Part shown: piece after piece, positions 27,127 to 35,505 of the stretch
How the letters are laid out: every line of letters begins with the position of its first letter
How positions within the stretch are numbered: the first letter of the stretch is position 1
NCBI RefSeq assembly: GCF_018327705.1
Contig: NZ_BNEM01000002.1
Coordinates: 4,216,001-4,280,000 of the forward strand
Length of the DNA stretch: 64,000 nt
Source of the DNA: Catellatospora sp. TT07R-123
GTDB taxonomy: Bacteria; Actinomycetota; Actinomycetes; Mycobacteriales; Micromonosporaceae
Direction of reading: 5' to 3'
Made by a program: the position numbers and the translations under genes
Notes under the pieces: generated by a model
What the model was told of the DNA's origin: nothing
Databases searched by the model: none
What the model saw: only the letters and a program-made list of their open reading frames with translations

Positions 27127-27918
27127 TCAGGTGCCGGGGCGACGCCCGAAAATCTTTACCGTGGTGCCGTTCTTGAGCGTGTTCCAGAATCTGACCGCGT
27201 CGACCGGCAGAAGGTTGATGCAGCCGTGCGATCCGATCGAGCCGTTGTGGATCCAGGTCGTCGTCTGGTGAAAACCGCTACCACCGACCACGCGCTGCCA
27301 GTACGGCAGCCACACGTCCCACTCCTCCGACCAGTTCTTCAGCTGCCGGTCGTGGATGGCGAACGAGCCGGTGTCGGTCGCGTAGCCCGCCATCCCGGTG
27401 CGGGTCACGGTCGGGCCGTACACGACCTTGCCGCCGCTCATGATCCACACGGTCTGGTGGGTCAGGTCGACACAGGCGGTCAGGCCGCTGCCCGCACCGC
27501 AGGCGCCCGGCTTGCTCGCCAGCAGCCGCTCGGCGACGTTGCGGGTCATCGGACCGGCCTTGCCGTCGACCGGGCGCAGGTCGAACCGCTTCTGGAACTT
27601 CTTGACGGCGTCGCAGTCGGCCTGCGACTGCACGCCGTCCACGGTCAGCTTGCCGTAGCCGCCCAGCGCCGCCAGCGCCTGCTCCACGGCCTTCTGGTGC
27701 TCCCCCTGCTGGCAGGTGGCCGGCTTCGGGCTGGTGGTGGGCTTCGGCGACGCCGACGGCACCGGCACCTCGGCACTCGGTGACGGCTGCGCCGACTCGG
27801 CCGGCAGCGGCAGCTCGGACGCCTGCGCCACCGCGCCCGGCACGGCCGGCTTCGGCTGGCACGCGGCGGTGCCCGCCAGGCAGGCGATCGCGAGCACGCT
27901 CACGACTATGCGGCGCAC
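27127..27918 (-). CDS. L,D-transpeptidase lipoprotein with peptidoglycan-binding domain
   Basis: Cell-wall crosslinking enzyme, 263 residues, exported. Signal peptide with a lipobox-like end LAGTAAC (Cys20), a proline-serine-rich linker (about 21-70), a PG_binding_1-type domain (about 73-135, VDGVQSQADCDAVKKFQ...) and a YkuD catalytic domain. The active-site signature is SHGCINL with H231 and C233; IHNGSIGSHG precedes it. It would form 3-3 crosslinks in peptidoglycan or attach proteins to it. The GTG start at 27918 has the site GGGGAGG. The leader upstream contains a GGGCAGC-GTCGC-GCTGCCC hairpin (27948-27966), of unknown meaning. Confidence 0.9.
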   Translation of the reverse strand: MRRIVVSVLAIACLAGTAACQPKPAVPGAVAQASELPLPAESAQPSPSAEVPVPSASPKPTTSPKPATCQQGEHQKAVEQALAALGGYGKLTVDGVQSQADCDAVKKFQKRFDLRPVDGKAGPMTRNVAERLLASKPGACGAGSGLTACVDLTHQTVWIMSGGKVVYGPTVTRTGMAGYATDTGSFAIHDRQLKNWSEEWDVWLPYWQRVVGGSGFHQTTTWIHNGSIGSHGCINLLPVDAVRFWNTLKNGTTVKIFGRRPGT

Positions 27919-28051
27919 AGGCCCTCCCCAAGGCTCACGGCTGATCCGGGCAGCGTCGCGCTGCCCGCACCTGAGACGGTCTCCGCCTGGGCGGGGGTTG
28001 CCCCGCGTGGGAGACTGGACTGTTGACCTGCATCGGACCAGGCGGGCGACT

Positions 28052-28095
28052 AACCCGGTGGGAACGAACCCGGTGGGAACGAACCGGCGGAAACG
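28052..28095 (+). repeat. Tandem 15-bp repeat in the XPB upstream region
   Basis: Two perfect units AACCCGGTGGGAACG (28052-28066, 28067-28081) and a degenerate third, ending 28 nt before the XPB start codon. It may be a regulator-binding array or a replication-slippage product. Confidence 0.7.
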
Positions 28096-28122
28096 CGTAC
28101 CGCCGACGCAGACGAGGTGAGC

Positions 28123-29799
28123 ATGACGAACGGACCGCTGATCGTCCAGTCGGACAAGACGTTACTTCTCGAGGTAGACCACCCGGACGCGACCGCCTGC
28201 CGCATGGCGATCGCGCCCTTCGCGGAGCTGGAACGCTCACCCGAGCACATGCACACCTACCGGCTGACCCCGCTCGGGCTGTGGAACGCCCGCGCCGCCG
28301 GACACGACGCCGAGAGCGTCGTCGACGCGCTGCTGCGCTTCTCCCGCTACCCGGTGCCGCACTCGCTGCTGGTGGACGTCGCCGACACGATGGACCGGTA
28401 CGGCCGGCTCCAGCTGCTCAACGACCCCGCGCAGGGGCTGGTGCTGCGCGGGCTGGACCGGGCGGTGCTGGTCGAGGTGGCCAAGTCGAAGAAGGTCGCC
28501 GGGATGCTCGGCGCCCAGCTCGACGCCGACACCATCGCCGTGCACCCGTCCGAGCGCGGCCACCTGAAGCAGGTGCTGCTCAAACTCGGCTGGCCCGCCG
28601 AGGACCTGGCCGGGTACGTCAACGGCGAGGCCCATGCGATCGAGCTGCGCCAGGACGGCTGGCAGCTGCGGTCGTACCAGCGGGAGGCGGTGGAGCACTT
28701 CCAGGCCGGCGGATCCGGCGTGGTCGTGCTGCCGTGCGGGGCGGGCAAGACCCTCGTCGGCGCGGCCGCGATGGCACAGGTCAGCGCGACGACGCTGATC
28801 CTGGTCACCAACACCGTCGCCGGGCGGCAGTGGCGCCGGGAGCTGCTGGCCCGCACCACCCTGACCGAGGACGAGATCGGCGAGTACTCCGGTGAGCGCA
28901 AGGAGATCCGGCCGGTCACCATCGCGACGTACCAGGTGCTCACGACGCGGCGCGGGGGCGTGTTCCCGCACCTGTCGGTGTTCGAGGCCCGCGACTGGGG
29001 CCTGATCGTGTACGACGAGGTGCACCTGCTGCCCGCGCCGATGTTCCGGTTCACGGCTGATCTGCAGGCCCGCCGCCGCCTCGGGCTGACCGCCACCCTG
29101 GTCCGCGAGGACGGCAAGGAGGGCGACGTGTTCAGCCTGATCGGGCCGAAGCGCTACGACGCGCCCTGGAAGGACATCGAGTCGCAGGGCTGGATCGCCC
29201 CCGCCGACTGCACCGAGGTCCGGGTGTCGCTCACCGACGCCGAGCGCATGCAGTACGCCACCGCCGAGCCGGAGGAGAAGTACCGGGTCGCGGCGACCGT
29301 GCACAGCAAGCTGCCGGTGATCGAGGCGCTGATCGACCGGCACGCCGGGGAGCAGGTGCTGGTCATCGGCGGATACCTGGACCAGCTGCACGAGATCGGG
29401 CAGTTCCTCTCCGACCGCGGCACCGAGACGCCGATCGTGCACGGCGCCACCACCACCAAGGAGCGCGAGCGCCTGTTCGACGCATTCCGCGACGGCTCCG
29501 TACGCACGCTGATCCTGTCCAAGGTGGGCAACTTCTCCATCGACCTGCCCGAGGCGGCCGTCGCCATCCAGGTGTCGGGCACGTTCGGATCGCGCCAGGA
29601 GGAGGCCCAGCGGCTGGGCCGGGTGCTGCGGCCCAAGGCCGACGGCCGCCAGGCCCACTTCTACTCGGTCGTCTCGCGCGACACCGTCGACACCGAGTAC
29701 GCCGCCCACCGCCAGCGCTTCCTGGCCGAGCAGGGCTACGCCTACACCATCGTGGACGCCGCCGACGTGCTCTCCCCCGAGCCGCCTGGCGGCGCCTGA
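28123..29799 (+). CDS. XPB/Ssl2-type DNA helicase
   Basis: Superfamily 2 3'-5' DNA helicase, 558 residues. The N-terminal domain (about 1-130) is the XPB helicase_C_3-type module. The ATPase core has Walker A LPCGAGKT (about 204-211), the DEVH box VYDEVHLL (about 295-302), the LGLTATLVREDGKE segment containing the XPB RED motif, and motif VI QEEAQRLGRVLRPK in the second RecA domain. Bacterial XPB homologs unwind DNA and probably act in repair. ATG 28123 is preferred (GACGAGG 6 nt upstream) over an in-frame GTG at 28117. Its 3' end overlaps the convergent XRE gene by 58 nt. Confidence 0.93.
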   Translation: MTNGPLIVQSDKTLLLEVDHPDATACRMAIAPFAELERSPEHMHTYRLTPLGLWNARAAGHDAESVVDALLRFSRYPVPHSLLVDVADTMDRYGRLQLLNDPAQGLVLRGLDRAVLVEVAKSKKVAGMLGAQLDADTIAVHPSERGHLKQVLLKLGWPAEDLAGYVNGEAHAIELRQDGWQLRSYQREAVEHFQAGGSGVVVLPCGAGKTLVGAAAMAQVSATTLILVTNTVAGRQWRRELLARTTLTEDEIGEYSGERKEIRPVTIATYQVLTTRRGGVFPHLSVFEARDWGLIVYDEVHLLPAPMFRFTADLQARRRLGLTATLVREDGKEGDVFSLIGPKRYDAPWKDIESQGWIAPADCTEVRVSLTDAERMQYATAEPEEKYRVAATVHSKLPVIEALIDRHAGEQVLVIGGYLDQLHEIGQFLSDRGTETPIVHGATTTKERERLFDAFRDGSVRTLILSKVGNFSIDLPEAAVAIQVSGTFGSRQEEAQRLGRVLRPKADGRQAHFYSVVSRDTVDTEYAAHRQRFLAEQGYAYTIVDAADVLSPEPPGGA

Positions 29800-30518
29800 C
29801 ACCCCAGCTCCGGCCGCTCCCGCAGTCGGCCGAGCACCCAGGCGACCTCAGGGTGGTCGAGTTCGACGGCGGGCAGCGGCCGCACCGGCAGCACCTCGCC
29901 GTCGAACTCGACCAGCACCGGCTCCGGCAGCTCCGGCACCAGCCGCGCCCGCAGCTCGACCATCCTGTCGCCCCACCACAGCGGCCCCGGATCACGCGGG
30001 TCCGTGCGGTAGCCGTCGAACTCCCGGGTCCGCTCGTTCCACCGCCGCAGCGCCTTGCGAAGCACCCAGGCCGCCAGCACCTCGACGTCCGCCTCCGCCA
30101 TCAGCACGTCGACACGCCGCTCGTCGACCGGCACCCCCTGCAGCACCGCCGCCGCCGGCCCGTCCAACACGAACCGCAGCTCCCCGGGCGCCCGCACCTT
30201 CAGCAGGTGCACGTTGCTCACCACCCGGAACTGCAACTCCCGCAGCTGCGCCACCGCCGTCGCCACGCGGCTGTCCCGACCGCTGCCCGCCGCCTCGGCC
30301 TCGACCCGCAGTTGCAGGCCGAGAGCCGCGAACGCCCGATCAGCGTAGGACGAGCTCACCGGCCCGCGACCGCGCTCCAGCCTCGAGATGTGCTGCTGTG
30401 CCACGTCGACCCGGCGCGCGAGCTCCTGCTGGCTTAGGCCGCGCCGCTCCCGCTCGATCCGCAGCAGCCGCCCGAGCCGCCCTGCCAAGGTCGCCTGTTC
30501 CTCATCCACCACGCCCAT
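29742..30518 (-). CDS. XRE regulator with C-terminal nucleotidyltransferase-like domain
   Basis: 258 residues. Residues about 10-70 form a Cro/CI helix-turn-helix (LLRIERERRGLSQQELARRVDVAQQHISRLERGRG). The C-terminal 150 residues resemble an actinobacterial domain of nucleotidyltransferase-like character (LRFVLDGPAAAVLQGVPVDERRVDVLMAEADVEVLAAWV, then LPAVELDHPEVAWVLGRLRERPEL), sometimes seen alone with XRE domains; this is by resemblance only. ATG 30518 is chosen at the start of homology. A perfect-arm palindrome at 30611-30630 lies 93 nt upstream and may be its operator. The last 58 nt run into the 3' end of the XPB gene on the other strand. Target genes unknown. Confidence 0.7.
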   Translation of the reverse strand: MGVVDEEQATLAGRLGRLLRIERERRGLSQQELARRVDVAQQHISRLERGRGPVSSSYADRAFAALGLQLRVEAEAAGSGRDSRVATAVAQLRELQFRVVSNVHLLKVRAPGELRFVLDGPAAAVLQGVPVDERRVDVLMAEADVEVLAAWVLRKALRRWNERTREFDGYRTDPRDPGPLWWGDRMVELRARLVPELPEPVLVEFDGEVLPVRPLPAVELDHPEVAWVLGRLRERPELGCQAPPGGSGESTSAASTMV

Positions 30519-30610
30519 GCTGCCGCCGATCCGAACGCGGATCGAGCCCTGTGGAAAACCGGCCGATCTCCTGTGGATGACGACCTGACCTCGGTAGGTC
30601 ACACCGCAGA

Positions 30611-30630
30611 CCACACCTCATATGGTGTGG
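30611..30630. promoter_or_regulatory. Palindromic candidate operator
   Basis: CCACACCTCATATGGTGTGG: 7-bp arms CCACACC and GGTGTGG around TCATAT. It is upstream of the XRE gene in a 297-nt gap (30519-30815) that otherwise shows no gene. Suited to binding an XRE dimer; not proven. Confidence 0.5.
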
Positions 30631-30815
30631 GCACATCGCATGAGGAGTGATGCGCCGCCTCACATGGTTGCCCGGCGGCCCACACCGCGGATCGTCACGG
30701 CGTCCCGGCGGCGGTGCCTTCGGGTGACATGAGCGCCGGGATCGCACTCGTCCCGAGTCCAGTGCCTCGCGGCGGGGCCGGTGCGGTGCCCGCGCGATCG
30801 CCCCGCCATATCGGA

Positions 30816-31655
30816 TCACCGGCGGCGTCCGGAGGCGGGCAGGAGGCCTTGGTGGAGGTCGCCGAGGCGGGTGGTGCGGGCGAGGACCTCGGCGGGGGTG
30901 AAGTCCTCGGCGGTGAAGTCGCCGGCGGCGACCTCGTCCCAGGTGAGCGGGGCGGAGACGGTGGGGACCGGGCCGGCGCGCAGGGAGTACACGCTGACGG
31001 TGGTCTTGGCCTGGTGGTTCTGGCTCCAGTCGATGAAGACCCGGCCGGGGCGTACCTCCTTGGCCATCTGGTCGGTGACCATGTCCTTGGCCGCGGCCGC
31101 GAACTCGGCCGCGATCGCCCGCGCGTAGTCCATGACCTCGTCGAAGCCACCCGCGAACACCGCGGACACCTGCATGCCCTTGCGCCCGGACGTCTTCGGG
31201 TACGCGTCGCGGCCGTCCACGGCGAGACGGTCGCGCAGGGCGAGGGCGACCGCGCGGCACTCGTCGAGTCCGGCGGGCGCGCCCGGGTCGAGGTCGAAGA
31301 CGACCCGGTCGGGGCCGGGGGCACCGACGCGCCACTGGTGGGTGTGCAGTTCCAGGGCGGCGAGGTTGGCCAGCCACACCAGGGTCGCGGGCTCCTGACA
31401 GATGATCAGGCCGTCGGGGGACAGCGGCACCCAGGCCGGATGCTTGGCGGGCGCGTTCTTCTCGAAGAAGCCGGGGCGGTCGGCGCCGTCGGGGAAGCGG
31501 ATCCGGGTCAGCGCGCGGTCGGCCAGGTGCGGCAGCAGCACCGGCGCGATCCGCAGGTAGTAGTCGATCACCTCGGCCTTGGTGGTGCCGTCCGGATAGA
31601 GCGGCTTTTCGAGGTTGCTGAGGGTGAGCTGGCGGCCGTCGACCTCAGTGCGCAT
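30816..31655 (-). CDS. ligD: LigD-type DNA polymerase/primase (end joining)
   Basis: Stand-alone polymerase domain of the bacterial non-homologous end-joining ligase LigD, archaeo-eukaryotic primase fold, 279 residues. It adds ribo- or deoxynucleotides at broken DNA ends. The metal-binding pair is D121 and D123 in VVFDLDPG; LSNLEKPLYP, IRFPDG and FFEKNAPAKHPAW are family segments, and the third acidic site lies near FIDWSQN. The ATG overlaps the ligase stop by 11 nt, so ku - ligase - polymerase are one coupled operon. The phosphoesterase domain found in some LigD proteins is not in the window. Confidence 0.9.
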   Translation of the reverse strand: MRTEVDGRQLTLSNLEKPLYPDGTTKAEVIDYYLRIAPVLLPHLADRALTRIRFPDGADRPGFFEKNAPAKHPAWVPLSPDGLIICQEPATLVWLANLAALELHTHQWRVGAPGPDRVVFDLDPGAPAGLDECRAVALALRDRLAVDGRDAYPKTSGRKGMQVSAVFAGGFDEVMDYARAIAAEFAAAAKDMVTDQMAKEVRPGRVFIDWSQNHQAKTTVSVYSLRAGPVPTVSAPLTWDEVAAGDFTAEDFTPAEVLARTTRLGDLHQGLLPASGRRR

Positions 31656-32472
31656 CGGGGCCGTCCTCGGCCGGGTCGACGCAGTCGGCGGGCAGCTTGT
31701 CCGGGCGCAGCCGCAGGAAGCAGGGGAAGCGCAGGCGGCCGTCGGGCGTGATCTCGGTGTAGCGGACCTCGACCACCAGCAGCGGTTCGACCCAGGTCCC
31801 GGGTTCGGCCGGAGGCGCGAACGGCGGGTCGGGCCGGGCCAGCTCGCGCAGCACGGGCAGCAGCGCGCGCTCGGCGCGGACGGTCAGGCCGCCGCCGACC
31901 CGGCCGCGGTAGCGCAGCCGCCCGTCGGGCAGCGGTGAGCCGATGAGCAGGGCGCCCAGCGGGCGGGCGCCGGGGCGCCAGCCGCCGATGACGAAGTCGG
32001 CGGTGTGCACGAACTTCCACTTGATCCAGTCCGGGGAGCGCACGCCCGGCTGGTAGCGCGAGCTGCGGCGCTTGGCCACCACCCCTTCGAGCCCCAGCTC
32101 CCGGGCGGCGGCCACGGTGGCCTCGCCGTCGTCGAAGCTCGGCGAGACGGAAAGGTCGAGGCGTTCCAGCAGCTCCCGGCGCCGGGTGTAGGGCAGGTCG
32201 GGGCGGATGACGTCGAAGGCGACGTACGCGGGGGGCACGCCCTGCTGCATGGCGTGGAAGCTGGGCAGGCCGCGGGCGTCGAAGGCGACCAGTTCGCCGT
32301 CGACCACCTCGTCGAGGGCGGGCAGGCGAGGACCGGTCAGGCGTCGGCCGGAGCGGCCGTAGAAGTGCCCGTCGGCGTAGACGGCGCGGAACCCGTCCCA
32401 CTTCACCTCGTACGCCCAGTCGGGGCCGGTGGGCAGCGGGCCCGCGGTGGCCAGCATCGGCGCGACGATCAA
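31645..32472 (-). CDS. ATP-dependent DNA ligase, LigD ligase-domain type
   Basis: Seals nicks and double-strand breaks using ATP. Motif I is YEVKWDGFR with the adenylated lysine K24; VVDGELVAFD (motif III), EGVVAKRRSSRY (IV) and WIKWKF (V) follow, then an OB-fold domain ending with ITPDGRLRFPCFLRLRPDK. Length about 275 residues, normal for a ligase module separated from its polymerase. The start is uncertain: a TTG at 32472 overlaps the ku stop (TTGA) and would couple translation; ATG 32457 gives a 270-residue protein. The stop overlaps the polymerase start. With Ku it forms the end-joining machinery. Confidence 0.88.
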   Translation of the reverse strand: MIVAPMLATAGPLPTGPDWAYEVKWDGFRAVYADGHFYGRSGRRLTGPRLPALDEVVDGELVAFDARGLPSFHAMQQGVPPAYVAFDVIRPDLPYTRRRELLERLDLSVSPSFDDGEATVAAARELGLEGVVAKRRSSRYQPGVRSPDWIKWKFVHTADFVIGGWRPGARPLGALLIGSPLPDGRLRYRGRVGGGLTVRAERALLPVLRELARPDPPFAPPAEPGTWVEPLLVVEVRYTEITPDGRLRFPCFLRLRPDKLPADCVDPAEDGPDAH

Positions 32473-33455
32473 GCGGCCTTGGCCTTCTTCGCCGGAGCCT
32501 TCTTGGCGGTGGTCTTCTTCGCGGCGGCCGGCTCGGTGGACTTCTTCGCCGTGGACGACTTCGCCGAGGCGGTCTCCTTGGCGGGCACCGACTTCTTGGC
32601 CGCCTTCTTGATCGGTGTGACCGTGGCGTGGGCGCCCATGATCTCGGCGGCCTTCTCCTCGGGCCTGGCGGCCCCGCGCGCGGCGCGGGCCCGTTCCACC
32701 GACTCGCGCAGCGCCGCCATCAGGTCGATCGTGGGCGCGATCGGCTCCTCGGTGGTCGGCTGCACCACCGTGTCCTTCTTGCCGATCTTCACGTCGATGA
32801 CCTGCTGGAGCGCCTCGCGGTACTGGTCGGTGAACTCGTCCGGGTGGAAGTCGCCCGACATCGAGTCGACCAGTGACGACGCCATCTTGATCTCCTGCGG
32901 GCGCAGCTTGACGTCGTCGTCGAGGAAGTCGAACGCCGCCTCGCGCACCTCGTCCGGCCACAGCATCGTGTTGAGCACGAGCACGCCCTCGTGCACCCGT
33001 ACCGTGGCGAGGGTCTCGCGCTGGCGCAGCGCCACCTTGACCACCGCCACCCGGTCGACGTGCGCCAGCGCCTCGCGCAGCAGCAGGTACGGCTTGACTC
33101 CGGCGGCCCCGTCGGGCTCCAGGTAGTACGCCTTGTCGTAGAGGATCGGGTCGATCTGCTCGTTGGGCACGAACTCCAGCACCTCGATGGCGCGCGACGT
33201 GGTCAGCGGCAGGTTCTTGAAGTCGTCGTCGGTGAGCACCACGATCTCGCCGCCGCCGACGTCGTACCCCTTGGCGATCTGGTCGTAGCTGACCTGCTCG
33301 CCGTCGAGCGAGCAGACGCGCTGGTACTTGACCCGCCCACCGTCGGTCCGGTGCACCTGGTGGAACCGGATGTCCTTCTCCTCCGTGGCGGAGTAGAGCT
33401 TCACCGAGATCGAAACCAGCCCGAACGAGACGGCGCCCTTCCAGATCGCCCTCAT
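32469..33455 (-). CDS. ku: Ku protein (non-homologous end joining)
   Basis: Homodimeric ring protein that binds double-strand DNA ends and recruits the ligase. The protein has 328 residues. The conserved core starts MRAIWKGAVSFGLVSISVKLYSAT and includes the ring-bridge segments RVKYQRVCSLDGEQV and DGAAGVKPYLLLREAL, plus FHPDEFTDQYREAL. The C-terminal ~70 residues are a lysine- and alanine-rich tail (AKKSVPAKETASAKSS...), which in other Ku proteins helps DNA threading and ligase recruitment. It heads the ku - ligase - polymerase operon and is divergent from the NUDIX gene with only 20 nt between starts, so promoters probably lie within or very near the coding ends. Confidence 0.95.
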   Translation of the reverse strand: MRAIWKGAVSFGLVSISVKLYSATEEKDIRFHQVHRTDGGRVKYQRVCSLDGEQVSYDQIAKGYDVGGGEIVVLTDDDFKNLPLTTSRAIEVLEFVPNEQIDPILYDKAYYLEPDGAAGVKPYLLLREALAHVDRVAVVKVALRQRETLATVRVHEGVLVLNTMLWPDEVREAAFDFLDDDVKLRPQEIKMASSLVDSMSGDFHPDEFTDQYREALQQVIDVKIGKKDTVVQPTTEEPIAPTIDLMAALRESVERARAARGAARPEEKAAEIMGAHATVTPIKKAAKKSVPAKETASAKSSTAKKSTEPAAAKKTTAKKAPAKKAKAA

Positions 33456-33475
33456 AAGGGCAACATTGCCACGGT

Positions 33476-34030
33476 ATGACCGAGCAGGTGGCCGGTACCG
33501 CCAGAACCAGGCGGGCTCTACTGTTGACGTCCATGGGCTCCGACGAGGATTGGTACAACTCGTACCACGGCAAGGTGCGGGCGGCCATGGGCAGCGCGAC
33601 GCTCTTCTTCCTGGCCGCACGCGGGGTGATCCGCGACGAGCAGGGCAGGGTCCTGCTGATCAAGCGCACCGACAACGGCTACTGGGCGTTCCCCGCGGGC
33701 GCGATGGAGCTAGGCGAGTCGATGCGCGACTGCGCCATCCGGGAGACGTTCGAGGAGACCGGGCTGAAGGCCGGCAACGCCGTGCTGTTCGCCTTCCTGT
33801 CCGGCCCCCAGTACACCTTCACCAACGTGTACGGCGACACCTACCAGCACATCTCCGGGTCGTACCTGCTGACCGACGTCACCGGCGAGCTCAACCCGGA
33901 CCCGTACGAGGCCTCCGACTGCGGCTGGTTCGCCCCCGACGCGCTGCCCGACCCGAGCTCCGGCGCGGTGACCTGGACGCTGGAGCACCTGGCCCGGTTC
34001 GAGCAGACCGGCGAGATCTTCGTCGACTGA
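33476..34030 (+). CDS. NUDIX hydrolase
   Basis: Hydrolyses nucleoside diphosphates linked to another group; substrate unknown. 184 residues. The full 23-residue Nudix box lies at residues 75-97, from GAMELGE to REtFEETGL, matching G-x5-E-x7-R-E-U-x-E-E-x-G-U. Start is uncertain: ATG 33476 (used) has no clear ribosome site and could be leaderless; ATG 33533 (M-GSDEDWYNSYHGKVR) begins at the better conserved part but also lacks one. It is divergent from ku and may be a nucleotide-pool sanitiser expressed near repair genes, which is only inference. Confidence 0.85.
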   Translation: MTEQVAGTARTRRALLLTSMGSDEDWYNSYHGKVRAAMGSATLFFLAARGVIRDEQGRVLLIKRTDNGYWAFPAGAMELGESMRDCAIRETFEETGLKAGNAVLFAFLSGPQYTFTNVYGDTYQHISGSYLLTDVTGELNPDPYEASDCGWFAPDALPDPSSGAVTWTLEHLARFEQTGEIFVD

Positions 34031-34102
34031 CGCGCGCCGCCGGCGGGTGCCGCAGCTAAACAGGTTGCCGTTCTGCCTGGTCACGCGAGAACATCGGGCC
34101 TC

Positions 34103-35404
34103 GTGACGAAGAAACGCCTCGCCCTGGACCTGTCGCCGCTGCGCGGACGCGACTACCGGCTCGTGTACACGGCGGCCGGGGTGAGCAGCTTCGGTTCGAT
34201 GATCACGTACGTCTCGGTGCCGATCCAGCTCAAGCAGATGACCGGCGACCCGCTGACCGTGGGCCTGCTGGGCGTGGTCGAGCTGGTCCCGCTGCTGTTC
34301 ATGGCGTTCGTCGGCGGCGCGCTGGCCGACTACGTGGACCGGCGCAAGCTGGTGTTCTGGGCCGAGCTGGCGCTGGCCGTGCTCACCGGCGTGCTGCTGA
34401 TCAACGCGCTGATCGGGCCCCGGGTCTGGGTGATGTTCCTCGTCGCGGGCCTGACCGCGGCCGTCGACGGCATCCACCGCCCGGCGATGGACTCGATGAT
34501 GCCGCGGCTGGCGCCACCGGAGAAGATGTCCGCGGTGGCGGCGCTGAACTCGCTGCGATACCAGGTGGCCCAGATCGGCGCGCCCACCCTGGCGGGTGTG
34601 ATGCTGGCCAACCTGAGCGTGGCGTGGGTGTTCGGGTTCGACCTGGCCACCTTCATCGTGTCGCTGATCTGCTTCTCGATGGTGCGCGCGGTGGCCCCGC
34701 CGGAGGCGGCCGACCGGCCGTCGCTGCGCACGGTCGTGGAGGGCGTCCGGTACGCCCGCAGCCGTCCCGAGCTGATCGGCACGTACCTGGTCGACATCAA
34801 CGCGATGTTCTTCGCCTTCCCGGTGGCGCTCTACCCGTGGGTGGCCGACCGGTTCGGCGGCCCGTCGGTGCTCGGCTTCTTCTACGCCGCGCTGGCGATC
34901 GGCTCGATGCTGGTCACGCTGACCTCGTCGTGGACGTCGAAGGTGCACCGGCACGGCCGGGCGGTCCTGGTCGCGGCGGGCGCCTGGGGCCTGGGCATCG
35001 TGCTGTTCGGCGTCGCCGACCAGCTGTGGCTGGCCCTGATCGGCCTGGCCGTCGCGGGCGGCGCCGACATGATCTCCGGCCTGTTCCGGGCGACGATCTG
35101 GAACCAGACGATTCCGGACTTCCTGCGCGGACGGCTGGCCGGGATCGAGATGCTGTCCTACCTGACCGGGCCGATGCTGGGCCAGACCCGGGCCGGGCTC
35201 AGCGCCCGCTACTGGGGCTATGCCGGAGCGGTGACCTGGGGCGGCGTGCTCTGCGTGGCGGGCACGGGCGTGCTGGCCGGGCTGCTGCCGAGCTTCTGGC
35301 GCTACGACGGCCGCGACGGGCTGGCCCGCAAGCAGGCCGAGGAGCAGGCGCGGGCCGAGCTCATCCGATCAGGTGAATTCGAGCCCGCACCCGTCACCGC
35401 GTGA
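34103..35404 (+). CDS. MFS exporter (EntS/MFS_3 type)
   Basis: Twelve-helix major facilitator, 433 residues. N-terminal DLSPLRGRDYRLVYTAAGVSSFGSMITY is typical of the enterobactin-exporter and macrolide-efflux-like group; motif A is ADYVDRRKLV between helices 2 and 3. The cytoplasmic C terminus is charged (RKQAEEQARAELIRSG). It has the same group membership as the MFS at 15038 but is clearly different in sequence. GTG start at 34103. It stands alone, with no regulator gene beside it. Substrate unknown. Confidence 0.85.
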   Translation: MTKKRLALDLSPLRGRDYRLVYTAAGVSSFGSMITYVSVPIQLKQMTGDPLTVGLLGVVELVPLLFMAFVGGALADYVDRRKLVFWAELALAVLTGVLLINALIGPRVWVMFLVAGLTAAVDGIHRPAMDSMMPRLAPPEKMSAVAALNSLRYQVAQIGAPTLAGVMLANLSVAWVFGFDLATFIVSLICFSMVRAVAPPEAADRPSLRTVVEGVRYARSRPELIGTYLVDINAMFFAFPVALYPWVADRFGGPSVLGFFYAALAIGSMLVTLTSSWTSKVHRHGRAVLVAAGAWGLGIVLFGVADQLWLALIGLAVAGGADMISGLFRATIWNQTIPDFLRGRLAGIEMLSYLTGPMLGQTRAGLSARYWGYAGAVTWGGVLCVAGTGVLAGLLPSFWRYDGRDGLARKQAEEQARAELIRSGEFEPAPVTA

Positions 35405-35505
35405 CACCTTCCGGGCGGCTTCCGCGTTAATTCGGCCAAATCGTCTGCTTTCGGTCGCTTAGCCTGTTCACGGGTCACACCGTCGAAACGGAGCGGAGCG
35501 GTCGC

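Noticed and set aside
27919-28051. Possible cyclic-di-AMP (ydaO) riboswitch before the L,D-transpeptidase gene
   Set aside because: Only one simple hairpin (GGGCAGC...GCTGCCC) is visible; the conserved ydaO core could not be recognised by eye. A covariance-model search would decide.
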